Assembly: GCA_030272585.1 (NCBI GenBank)
Contig: BSYQ01000015.1
Coordinates: 372,001 to 436,000 of the forward strand
Direction of reading: 5' to 3'
Length of the DNA: 64,000 bases
Source of the DNA: Bryopsis sp. KO-2023
Lineage: Eukaryota; Chlorophyta; Ulvophyceae; Bryopsidales; Bryopsidaceae
Both the position numbers and the translations under genes were made by a program. This document shows, one piece after another, positions 23,789-33,245 of the stretch. The notes under the pieces are model-generated. The model did no database searches, was not told the origin of the DNA, and was given only the letters and a program-made list of their open reading frames with translations. Position 1 is the stretch's first letter. The number at the start of each line of letters is the position of its first letter.

Positions 23789-26040
23789 TAGTTTAATGCC
23801 TTTTTAGCCTTGGACATTTGTGGGCAAGCCCCCACAAAATGACCTTTCTGATTACACAAGTAGCAAGTTCCCTTGAACTGTCCTTTGTACTTGTTCGTAG
23901 GCTTTCCTGGCCGAGTCCTTCCTTCCTTCTTCGGTCCTGACCTTTGGTGCAAAGCATTAGCTTCTTGGTGTACCGCATTCGCTTGATTCATTCGCGTACC
24001 ATTGCCCCTGAATCCACCTCTCCATGGTCTTCGCCTTTGGGGGTTTTGCGGGTGGGTGATCTTAAGACTATCTAACCTCTCGGCCAATATGATAGCTTGA
24101 TCAATACTCCTATTCGATGAAGTTACCACTTGCATACGAATATTCTCCTTCAATCCATCCGTGAACAACAAGTATTGTTCTTCCTCGGGAAGATTCGGTA
24201 CCTTGAGAACCAATCTTCGGAATCGGTGTACGTATTCCTTTACGGTATGTGTTTGTTTGAGTCTTCGAAGAGCACGTCTTGCTTCATCCGAGACTACGGA
24301 TGTCTCGAAGGATGCACGAAGCTCCTCTAAGAAACTAGCCCATGTAGTAAAGGGTATTCTTTGGAGATTCGCTATGCGAAGCTCTTGTACTCCTAACCAC
24401 TGTGCGGCTGACCCCTTGAGGTTAACCATCATCACATTGAGCCATTGATTCTCTTGAACTCCAAGATTTCTGAGGTAACGAGTCATCAACAATTGCCAAT
24501 CCGTTACCGTAAGAGAACCATCCCCAGAATACGCATCGGGTATAGGTACTTTAATATTCCTCGGAAAATTATCTCCTCCCAATCCCAAACCATGTCCTTG
24601 TCCACCGCCGGGACCGCCGGGACCACCGGGACCACCGGGACCACCGGGACCACCGGGACCACCGGGACCACCGGGACCACCGGGAGGGTTAGGACCCGGA
24701 AAATTTGGGCCTCCCCCATCACCGTTGTCACCGTCTCCACCACCACCACCACCTCCACCTCCACCACCAGAGGTCATCCTTCTCCTAGGATTTGACTGAC
24801 CCAAAGAGGCATAGGAGCCAATAGCGGCAAAGGGGTTGTGAGGTTGCAGTGGATAGAATATACTCATCTGTGGTCCGGTTCCATTTCCAAGAATACCAGG
24901 ACTGAAAGTACTCGGATGTACAGTAGTAGTAGGCTGAATATTCGAACCAAGGGTACTGAGGTAACTTCCCACGCCTGGAAGCATGAGATTCTGAGGTAAT
25001 CCACCAACCGAGCTAACACCCAGCGTCGGCGGCTGTATACTACCCGCTACTCCAACCTGACTAGTAATAGTCGATGTGACTGGAGGTGCAGTCGTGGGGC
25101 GAGCACTTGGCGCTCCTGCTCCTGGAGAATTTTCCCCGACTCCCCTCGAGTTTGATGATGTTCTCACACCTTCTGCAGCACTGGTAATAGTCTGAGTAGT
25201 AGTAACTGGATACGCTTGAAGATGTCTGGGAATACCCTGTTCCATCTTCTTCCAGAATTCCCTGGTAACCTTAGGTTTTGTAAGAGCGTCGATAACCGTT
25301 TTCTCATCCAGTTTTACTGGATCGCTCTTTTTCAGCATGGACGACTTAGTAGAGTCCAGTTCCTGCTGAATTTCACCAACATACTGATCCGTCTTTTGTA
25401 TCAAGAGCCCTAACTCTTGTTTAGTACTTTCTGCTTCCTGATTTACTCTGCGCAATTCAGAAACTGCCTGACCATGCTTATTTTCAACAAGCACTTTCAT
25501 TTCTTCTCCAGCGACAATATTATTCCTGTTTATCTCCTCAGTGCGTCGACGAAGTGCATCGACACTCGATTCCGCTTCGTTACAGCGTTCCTCGATAACC
25601 TGTAAAGGTTCTTCGACCAAAGTAAGTCGTTCAAAAACTTCGCCAAACGTCTGGCGCAACTCTTCCAGATTCGCGTTTCGAATTTCCTCTCCTTCATCTT
25701 GCCTTCCTCGAAGTTCTGCAAGACTTCCTTGAAGATTTTCGAAACCAGCGTTCATATTCGAACCGAACTGTTCCAGCACATTCTGGATAGTTACTTCCAT
25801 GTGATGTTGACGATTCTCCACTACTTCAACATTAACATCGTGGTTCTGTACGTACACATTGTTCTGCACATTGTTCTGTATGTTTACTTCTACATCTTCT
25901 TGCTGTTCCTGCTCGGTGTCCATGGAACTATCCGAGTAGAACTGTTCCTCTACTTGGTAGGGAACTACTTGTTCTTCGACCTGGTAGGGAACCACTGCGC
26001 GATCCTCTTCCATGTGGTCGTTTCCACGAGGATTAGCCAT
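23788..26040 (-). CDS. Chromovirus Gag
   Basis: 750-residue structural protein forming the retrotransposon particle. The N-terminal ~260 residues are acidic and coiled-coil-like (many Glu/Gln/Asn). A Pro/Ser/Thr/Gly linker follows, then a GGP tripeptide repeat and a poly-Gly stretch at about residues 420-480. The conserved retrotransposon-Gag helical region comes next (TDWQLLMTRYLRNLG to EEQYLLFTDGLKENI). A CCHC zinc knuckle (CYLCNQKGHFVGAC) lies at about 726-739. Its stop codon overlaps the pol start as TAATG. Confidence 0.9.
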   Translation of the reverse strand: MANPRGNDHMEEDRAVVPYQVEEQVVPYQVEEQFYSDSSMDTEQEQQEDVEVNIQNNVQNNVYVQNHDVNVEVVENRQHHMEVTIQNVLEQFGSNMNAGFENLQGSLAELRGRQDEGEEIRNANLEELRQTFGEVFERLTLVEEPLQVIEERCNEAESSVDALRRRTEEINRNNIVAGEEMKVLVENKHGQAVSELRRVNQEAESTKQELGLLIQKTDQYVGEIQQELDSTKSSMLKKSDPVKLDEKTVIDALTKPKVTREFWKKMEQGIPRHLQAYPVTTTQTITSAAEGVRTSSNSRGVGENSPGAGAPSARPTTAPPVTSTITSQVGVAGSIQPPTLGVSSVGGLPQNLMLPGVGSYLSTLGSNIQPTTTVHPSTFSPGILGNGTGPQMSIFYPLQPHNPFAAIGSYASLGQSNPRRRMTSGGGGGGGGGGGDGDNGDGGGPNFPGPNPPGGPGGPGGPGGPGGPGGPGGPGGPGGGQGHGLGLGGDNFPRNIKVPIPDAYSGDGSLTVTDWQLLMTRYLRNLGVQENQWLNVMMVNLKGSAAQWLGVQELRIANLQRIPFTTWASFLEELRASFETSVVSDEARRALRRLKQTHTVKEYVHRFRRLVLKVPNLPEEEQYLLFTDGLKENIRMQVVTSSNRSIDQAIILAERLDSLKITHPQNPQRRRPWRGGFRGNGTRMNQANAVHQEANALHQRSGPKKEGRTRPGKPTNKYKGQFKGTCYLCNQKGHFVGACPQMSKAKKALN
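24601..24690 (-). repeat. GGP-coding 9-bp tandem repeat in gag
   Basis: About nine copies of a 9-bp unit (ACCACCGGG on the plus strand) encoding a collagen-like Gly-Gly-Pro tract in Gag. Confidence 0.85.
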
Positions 26041-26782
26041 CGTGCTCGTCTACCGACGAGTTTAGAACAAGTGTGACTGTAGTAATAAACCAGATTTGAA
26101 GTAGAAGAATGTTTTTGACTTGTCCCTGGCTATTTGGCCTTGCTGTACGTAAGTCGTTTTAGAGATAGCCAAAAATAGAGTGGCCGACACGTCGTGCCAG
26201 TTCCTGTCGCTAGCAGGAATAAAATAGGTCGCACAGATAGATTCTGTCGACACAGTTAAACTTAACTTCGGCCTTACGCCTGGGTAAACGTCGTCGACTC
26301 AGTAGACTACGTCTGGTCGCGACTTAGGGAGGTAAACAGTGTGATTCCGACGAACACGCTGATGTATGACGTGTGTCGTCGTCTGCACTGCGCGTCTGGA
26401 ACTTCCAGTCGCTGTCTGCTTGATAGAGAACTGTTTATAGACCTCCTACTGGGTCGTGAACCAGAACGATTACGTTCTTGCGTTCCTGCACGTTAGCTGT
26501 AGGCCTGTCGAACTTAGTCGACTGCGAATTTCTGATTACAGATTTCGCTAGGGTCGTCTGAGGGTAGCCTACACGTTTCTATACGTGAGGGAAACACGTT
26601 TATCGTTTTGTAGAGTCGCTTCGCCTTTCCTGCGTGAAACAGAAATTGATATCAGAGTAACTGCAGCGAGCCTTTCACTTATAACCTCGGCTCTGGCGCT
26701 TTCCTCTTTCGCTTCCACCTTTAGGATCACTTTTACTTTTGCTAAGAAAACTTCGGCGTCGTCGTCGACTTAGGAGCTCTAG
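26041..26782 (-). other. Chromovirus 5' leader
   Basis: About 740 bp between the primer-binding site and the gag start. Only short frames are present and none has a recognisable domain. It probably carries packaging and translation signals. Confidence 0.5.
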
Positions 26783-26795
26783 CTCCGAAACCAGT
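26783..26795 (-). other. Primer-binding site of chromovirus
   Basis: TGGTTTCGGAGC on the minus strand, beginning two bases inside the 5' LTR boundary. It is identical to that of the outer element. Confidence 0.8.
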
Positions 26796-27102
26796 TGATA
26801 CGGGCGAGAAACAATAGACAACAAGAACATTTGATTACATCGGGTAGCCTCTTAAATAGGCTCTAGATTCACAACAGAGTTCCACCCAGTCACCGGAATT
26901 CCAAGGGAATTCCGTCCGACACTATCCCACACCGTTCCACCTCAGCCTAGTCAGCTCCACCCCACTCCCACTCACCCAAACTACGCTCTCGCCCAAAGCA
27001 GGGCTTGAACTCGTGACCTCCCCGACTGGATACACTATCCAGTGCACTAAGCCAGCTCACTGGCCTGGGGGTTCACGGTATAATACGAGTTCCTTCGTAT
27101 TA
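26796..27102 (-). repeat. 5' LTR of chromovirus
   Basis: 307 bp, identical to 17720-18026, bounded outside by target duplication TCGAG and inside by the primer-binding site. It carries the same tRNA-like boxes at about 26996-27066. Confidence 0.95.
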
Positions 27103-28427
27103 TCGAGCGTCACCGTCCCTCGCACGTTCTCCTTGCTTCCGTTGAACCCGGTCAGCGTTAACACTCCTTTCGGAGGAGCGACTCCCCATCCGTGTCTTTG
27201 ACAAACCTTCCACGGCATGATGGAGCATCCACTTCCACTGTCGACCAACGCTTCGAAGAGTTGATTACTTCCTCTCTGTTCTCCTTCCAACCTGAGTTTC
27301 ACACGAAGCTGCTTGCGCACTGTATCTCCAGCGGGTGTCCCTGCTGCGACCGAATGGCACGCCGACGACGACTGCTCGTTTTGTATTGCCTCCAGCAGCT
27401 CGCCGAAAGCATCGTCGTCCACGCTCGCCACCTGCGCTCTCCTCTTCGTCCGGCACTGCGCTTCCCAGTGCCCTTTCCGTCCGCAAAACTGGCAGAAAGG
27501 GGTCTCGCCTGTCCGAGTAGGTGGCCGGTCCGCCACCAGAACTTTCGTTCCCGCATTAGGTTCTGCTTTAGCCTCCACTTTCCCTTCTGTCTTTCCCTCC
27601 TCATCCTTCTTCACTTCCGCGAGCACTGCTTCCCTGTACTCCGTCCTCCTCTTCATTCGATCCAACAGCTCCCGAAGTCCGCTGAAGGTCAGTTTTTCGA
27701 ACTCTGTTTCCACCACAACGCGGCTCAACACTCTTCCCGGTAACCGGGCTACGAGTAACCTGACCGCTTTTTTCTCCTCTTCCACCTCCGCTGCTTGTCC
27801 AGTGTTTAAAAACATCAAGAAATAACGCTGCAAAAATTCCAACTCCGTCTCCCCCTCCGTTTGTTGCAGCCGCCGAAGTCTGTCCAACGTGGCTGATCCC
27901 TCCGTCGAAACCGAAGCCGCAGGCGCCGCGCTCCCGAGCTCCAAAACTTCCCTTCTCATCGCCGTCTCTGTTCTACGCCGCCGTAACCATGCAGAACCCT
28001 TGTCTAGGAACTTCAGGAGGTACCCCAGCAGAAGCGAGGAGGCGATCCCAGCTCCGACCAGGTTGGCGTTGGATCCCCGCAGGACACCCCAGAGCTTGTG
28101 CATCCTGTCTGCAAGCTGCACAAGCTCCAGGGTGTCCCACGCAGCAGCGGGGTTCGGTGAAGGGGAGGGTAGGGCACGATGTGAGTGTCGATGTCTGATC
28201 GACCACATCAGCCTCTGCCAGAGCTCGTGTGGAGACGTTCTGGGCGTGTGAGGCGTAGAGAATGGAGGAGGTGATGGGGGATACGTTGCTGGCGCCCTTC
28301 CGGCTGGTGTTGCCGGCGCCGCATTTTGATCTGATATCGTCGGTGGTCGCTGTAACAGCAGCGACATACCGGCTAGTAGAGCCAAGCCCCCAAAGGCCAG
28401 GATCCACCCTGTTCGCTCCGAAACCAT
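27103..28427 (-). CDS. Outer element gag-protease part of polyprotein (interrupted)
   Basis: N-terminal part of the outer element's polyprotein. The ATG spans the LTR/primer-binding-site junction. Two hydrophobic segments occur at about residues 7-25 and 123-141, separated by a Pro-rich stretch, which is unusual for a Gag. A CCHC zinc knuckle (CQFCGRKGHWEAQC) lies at about 312-325 and the aspartic protease motif LVDSGSG at about 394-400. The frame is then cut by the nested element. The reading phase at the cut agrees with that of the downstream piece at 17714-13052, so the two were one frame of about 1995 codons. Confidence 0.85.
28415..28426 (-). other. Primer-binding site of outer element
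   Basis: TGGTTTCGGAGC on the minus strand, immediately after the 5' LTR. It is complementary to a tRNA 3' end reading GCUCCGAAACCA. The same 12 bases serve the inner element and nearly the same serve the TRIM. The primer tRNA cannot be named from this window. Confidence 0.8.
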
Positions 28428-28752
28428 GTTGTTACTGGAAGAACGAGCCTTCCGCAAAAAAAGTCTTACAACAAAAAGACAACCCCGAACTCCCGTTCAC
28501 AGACTTTCCTTCCCGACTCACTCAACTCTCACACTTCCTCCACTGACTCATACCTCGTACTTCTAACGTAAAACCCCTACTGCCATGGGATTCTCACCCG
28601 CACTGACCAGTCGATTCAACAGATTTGACATCGCTCTCAGAGTCAAATCGTGTGGTAGTACTTTCATTAGAAATGAGTGTCCGTTGTGTGGATTTGTTGA
28701 TGTGACGCTCTTATGTCTGTCTTTCAGTACTTGTGTTCTACCCGGTCCAACA
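28427..28752 (-). repeat. 5' LTR of outer retrotransposon
   Basis: 326 bp, matching 12527-12852. Its sense-strand end abuts the primer-binding site, and the last base of the LTR is the A of the gag start codon. Confidence 0.95.
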
Positions 28753-28756
28753 CAAC

Positions 28757-29401
28757 CAAACTAGTGGAGTCAAACTAACTAGTTTACACCTCGGGTTCAA
28801 CACAATATCCTTCCTCGGATCTTTCCCAGCACATAAGTCACTTGCAGATCCCATATCTTTCCTCACTGTATCTCAACACCAAAAGTCCCCAGCCCAAAGT
28901 CAAGTGGCGACCCATGCGGCGGCCTCCATAATCACAACACGTGGCTCCTGTTCGTGTACCAACCGCATGCCAAAGCCTGTATCAAGATTCGAGATAACAT
29001 TTGTAGTGTTCGTTTGTGGGGGTGGCATAACGCAAGGTCGTTCCACACCAGCCCCTTCCACAGCACCATTACTGTCCCCTGATTGATCACTCTAGCTGGC
29101 CGCCAGCGAATTCCTTCACTGTTTCATGGAACTGCCACGATTCATTCCCGAAACTCCATTGAAATCCACTGGAAAACGAAACTGGACCCACAAGCAAAAA
29201 TTCCGTCGATGTAAAATTTCCAAAAACTGAGCTGAGCATAAGCACAAGTGCAAGTCTACCACCGCACTAAACTGCCTATACACGAATATCGTTCCGGACA
29301 GAGCAACTGCCGAACGAATCATAAAATTTTTGACCGCACATGCAAGGAAACCATTTCTTGCTCGACATTCGAAGCTGCACCCCCGCTGCAACAGACAAAT
29401 T
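28757..29401. promoter_or_regulatory. Upstream region of the Cys-rich gene
   Basis: 645 bp between the outer element's target duplication and the Cys-rich start codon. It is the other half of the split divergent intergenic region. No specific element was recognised and no coding signal seen. Confidence 0.4.
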
Positions 29402-31178
29402 ATGGAGCCCCACCCTCGAGACGGGTTCCGGGCACGCGCTTTGAGCGTGTTGGCTTTGATGGCTTGTTTCGTGACCATGGCGCCAGGTGAGTTTGCGTGA
29501 GAGCAAGGAAACTCATTCCTGTTACGAAGAAAACAAGCACAGTAGATTACGCTTTCCGTGACACGTCCCTGCTTTCAGACTCAGTTAAAGGCGGGCAAAG
29601 GAGGAAAAGCCATAGTTTACAAGTTTCTACTCCAATCGCTGTGACTTTTCTCCAGCCTGTGTTCAACGACCAATTGAAAAGAAAGTGACAACGTCCGAGA
29701 CATGTTGCAAAAAAGCGTTCGCTGGAGTAGAGATCGACAAATTGTGGATTGCAGGGTCGGCACATGGTATGGATATTGATGAAAGTATGCCAAGTGACAT
29801 GAATGGCAACAAAACCACAACTGCCATTGAAGAGAATGGAAGATGCCGCCCTGAATCTGTGGTCGCCACCGCCACAACAGCAACATGGAGATACCCGGAC
29901 TTTGACGAATGCAAATTAGCTTATTGCACGGGGTGAGAGGATCCACAGTTGTTTATTGGTTGCATGTTAATGCCTTATCACTTGAGGGGGGGGGGGGGCT
30001 AGCATATCCAGTTTGTCATATATCTGATTTGATGATAGGGTCAAAGGTACTTGAAAGTGTTTGAATGACAGTCTCGATGACTAGGATGACAATCTCAGTT
30101 TATTTTCTCTTCATCATTGGTATGTGTTGATCAGGACGTTATGTGGGGCTGCTCCAGCTAAATGGTTTTGCCAAATGAAGGGATTTAAGAAAGCGAAAGC
30201 ATTCAAGAAATCGTCGGAAAAAGGCGGTGCCGGCAAGTGTGGAGTGACCAAGTCAATTGGAACCGATGCGATCTGTCGAGGCGGAAAATCATGCATGGGT
30301 TTCAAAGAAATTGTTTGTCAAGATCCAGGTAACCCCCGCTCACTTTCCCCACCCCTGCACCCTGGCGAAATTCATTGAATTGAAGTTAATCAATCATCAC
30401 TCTTTTTTTTCGTGACTATGCCACATGAAAGAGTGAGTGGCTACTGAATTGAAGATGCAACGATGATTATTTTTTTGCGTTAAGCACACTGAAACACTCG
30501 GTTCCAAAAGTTGGAAATATGCACTCAGCAAAATATCACTGTCTCATCTGGGGCTTAACATGCTTTTTTGTTATTTGCAGTGATCGGTTGCCCAGTAGAG
30601 AAAAGCACACGCGTTCCTGGTGGCATTAGTTTTGAGAATCCTGAATTCGATGGCAGAAAAGTTGACTTTTGTGCCGGGTAAGCCAAAAAAAAAAATGATA
30701 TCCTCCACCCCAGCGGTGGAAAACACTAAAACTCCACAGAAGCCCACTGTTTTGCAAATTAGTAACGCTTGGTTTATCGCATTTGGCTCTACCTACATGA
30801 ACTTCAATTTTGTATTCAGTTCAATACATGACCAACTTCCCCAACTTTTTATCTTTAAATCTTGATCCTCAGGGGACACCTGTGATTTTTCCCAGTTGCA
30901 AAAAAGAAAAAAAAAACAATATCTTATCCTTGGGCTGACCGATCGATTGTGTTGATGTGGAATTCAGCCCTGGGGAGGGATGCGGAAAAGAAGCAGCTGA
31001 CTTATTTTGCATTTATGGAAGCTATCTGGGTGCCCTTCGATGGGTGCGATTTGACGACATTACGGTCGGAAGAGATTTGAGTTGCCGATCCACCATCAAA
31101 CTCGGAGCATTAGCCATGTGTATCGGCAAATGCGACGGCTTCCGGACAATCGTGTGTGAAAGCCCGCCCCAAGCATGA
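29402..31178 (+). CDS. Secreted cysteine-rich repeat protein
   Basis: Predicted extracellular protein of 287 residues. Five exons: 29402-29486, 29656-29932, 30135-30328, 30581-30677 and 30968-31178. All have GT-AG borders and agreeing phases. The first exon encodes a basic start plus a hydrophobic core (ALSVLALMACFVTM) typical of a signal peptide ending near exon 2. The mature protein has at least two repeats of a Cys module. One reads LCGAAPAKWFCQMKGFKKA and the other GCGKEAADLFCIYGSYLGA; each is followed by a Cys about 20-30 residues later and a terminal C(M/D)GFxxIVC. Linker exons contribute GCPVEKSTRVPGGISFENP. I recall similar CG-x2-AAD-x-FC repeats in plant and bacterial secreted proteins but cannot name a family. 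A wall or defence role would be speculation. Confidence 0.8.
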
Positions 31179-33245
31179 CAACCCATTGGGAAAAAAAAAT
31201 TAAAAAAATGATATTTCTTTTTTTTCCTTTTTCGTTTTAAGTGGTTGGTGGCGTCGAGCGCTGGAGTGACTTTCACATACCGTAAATGGGGTAATGTTTG
31301 CGCGCATGAACTTTCGCGTGTTTTATTTTTGCGACACTAATTTTTGCGATTCAATCAGGTCGCAAAGGGCCCAGGGTTTAGGAACCCAATTTTTGCGACA
31401 CTAATTTTTGCGATTTTTCCTACTCGCAAAAATTAGTCCAACGCAGAAATTACCCTATCTACGGTATATCATTAAATCATGCGCGAAAACCTGATCTGTA
31501 CAACAAGGTAGCGTTTTCTTTGCCTTATGATCGTGTCAAGTAGGAAAACGGTATGACAGAATAGTGGTGTAGTTTTAATTCATTGCTGAACGTCTATTCT
31601 TGAATCGATGCGACTCTGGTTTCCTTTTTTTGTGACTTACAACAGGAGTTGATAGGCTGGTACAGCAAATTATTCATTTGGACATTTTTGTCCCGTGCTG
31701 TGGCACGGTTTAGAAAAAAAAAAAAGATAAGATAAGATAATTCTTTTTCCTTCATCCCGGTTCCTGAGTGTAGGGTTTTCGCTGGACTTCAACTCTGTGT
31801 ACGATTTTTTGAAATTTGTTTGGGTGGAATGGAATGACCCTCTGTAACCATTACTTGACTTTGACCGAAATGTTTGCTCAATCGACAAGTTGCCATCTGT
31901 TTCACCCCTGTTGAATTCCGCTTTCTCAAAAATCGTTCAGGAAAACTAGAAACCCCCCTTTCCACTGACAAATTTGCATGTTGCGATCCAACTGATTTGA
32001 TGGCTTCAACACCCTTTAAAAAGACAAAAGAGGAGAATGTGTCAAGCCAAAATTTTTCAGTTCCTCGAATTCTCAAGCTGCGGAAAAGGATTGAGATGAT
32101 GATGGATTGTTTCTTTTTTTGATGATGTGTTATTTCCAAACAGGCCATCCACCAAGAAAATCTTGGGCTGTAGTTTGCAGAGATATGCAGGCGGCTGATC
32201 TTAAAACCGGACCTCACCAAAGCAAGAAATCATAGGCTTTCACAGGATGACATGATTTCGCGCAAATCGAACGAGGATTTCGCTCACGTGTTACAGAACT
32301 GTGATTTTTGCCAGTGGACCCATTGGTCGACGGGATTTTTTTTTTGCAAGTGGTGTCGTTTCTGCATGATGCGTATCATCTCGACGGGCTGGCGATCGCC
32401 AGCCTTGACGGCGGGGGTGGGCTCATTACTGCGAAAACATATCGCACCAAAGAAAAGGTAGCAGAAAACTTGTGCGGAAAAGAGACATGGATGCTGAGTC
32501 CAGAAAACTGAGCAACATTGTCATTATTTTTGTTTTTGGGCTGGGTGTGCTCGGGCTGTGAAATATAAGTGTCATACAACATTGGTGTAATTTTTGTTTT
32601 TATTACTCTTTCATTATGATTCCATTTTGGACAAGGCTTCATTGTGGTGGGGGTTTGTTGGGGGCTCATACATGTAATATCGAACATTCAATCTCACCAA
32701 AACTCCATCAGCAATCAACACCACAGCAGTTCGAGTTTCCCTACAATAATACACTCATCATGTTTCAAGAATTCACAGATTTTCGCAGTTTCTGAGAATG
32801 GTCGATGCGATGATTTTTCCTCCTGGTTGAATGCAGTGTTGATCGATTCGACAGACATGCATTCGAAAGAGGACACAAGCAATTTCAACTGAAATCCTCC
32901 ACGTGTTCAAAATGCTCTGCTGCTTCATCAACAGTGGAATCTCCATCCACATCTGGTAGACTAAATTTCCTTTTTTGCAACACAGGGCTCAGTTTTGGTT
33001 TTTTTTACAATGCTGGATATTTCCACTTCTAAAAAAACTAAAACTGAAATGAAATGAAATCCTTTGATTCTACCATTTGAGATGAACTGGATGCTTTCAT
33101 ATCTCGCCATAAATTTCTGTGCATGGGGTGAGGGATTGCAAATGTCATAAATCTTAAAACTGCCCCATCATTTTTGATTTTTGTTGAATCGTCAAGGCTT
33201 TCCTTAAATCTGGGAAAATGGGATGATTTTTTAATTCGTTCTTAG
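31179..33245. other. Region upstream of cysteinyl-tRNA synthetase
   Basis: About 2 kb with the MITE above. It probably hides the first exon(s) of the downstream synthetase, which must encode an organelle-targeting peptide. Short Ser-rich frames occur (for example around 32640-32890), but I could not tie one to the synthetase by phase. Confidence 0.4.
31276..31468. mobile_element. MITE with TACCGTA-type inverted termini
   Basis: About 190 bp. The ends CCGTAAATGGGGTAATGTTTG and its approximate complement near 31442-31465 form terminal inverted repeats of about 25 bp, flanked by TA on both sides. The interior repeats ACACTAATTTTTGCGA and contains a short palindrome around 31408-31438. This fits a non-autonomous DNA transposon with TA target duplication. 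Confidence 0.8.

Larger units (their letters stand above)
17720..27102 (-). mobile_element. Nested chromovirus (Ty3/gypsy with chromodomain)
   Basis: Complete 9383-bp LTR retrotransposon on the minus strand, inserted in the outer element's protease frame. Its 307-bp LTRs (17720-18026 and 26796-27102) are identical by eye. The 5-bp duplication TCGAG lies at 17715-17719 and 27103-27107. The sense order is LTR, primer-binding site, ~750-bp leader, gag, pol with a C-terminal chromodomain, a third ORF, a 24-25-bp minisatellite, a polypurine tract and LTR. It is younger than its host element by nesting. Confidence 0.95.
12527..28752 (-). mobile_element. Outer LTR retrotransposon (Ty3/gypsy order), nested host
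   Basis: Complete LTR retrotransposon on the minus strand. Its 326-bp LTRs (12527-12852 and 28427-28752) appear identical by eye, begin TGTTG and end CAACA, and are flanked by the 4-bp duplication CAAC (12523-12526 and 28753-28756). The primer-binding site TGGTTTCGGAGC directly follows the 5' LTR. The single long frame has the order Gag zinc knuckle, protease, RT, RNase H, integrase. A second element (17720-27102) sits inside the protease region. Removing it leaves an element of about 6.8 kb. Identical LTRs imply recent insertion. No convincing polypurine tract is visible upstream of the 3' LTR. Confidence 0.93.

Noticed and set aside
24445..24795. Plus-strand frame rich in Gly-Thr-Thr opposite gag
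   Set aside because: Mirror image of the 9-bp GGP-coding repeat in gag, with no independent support.
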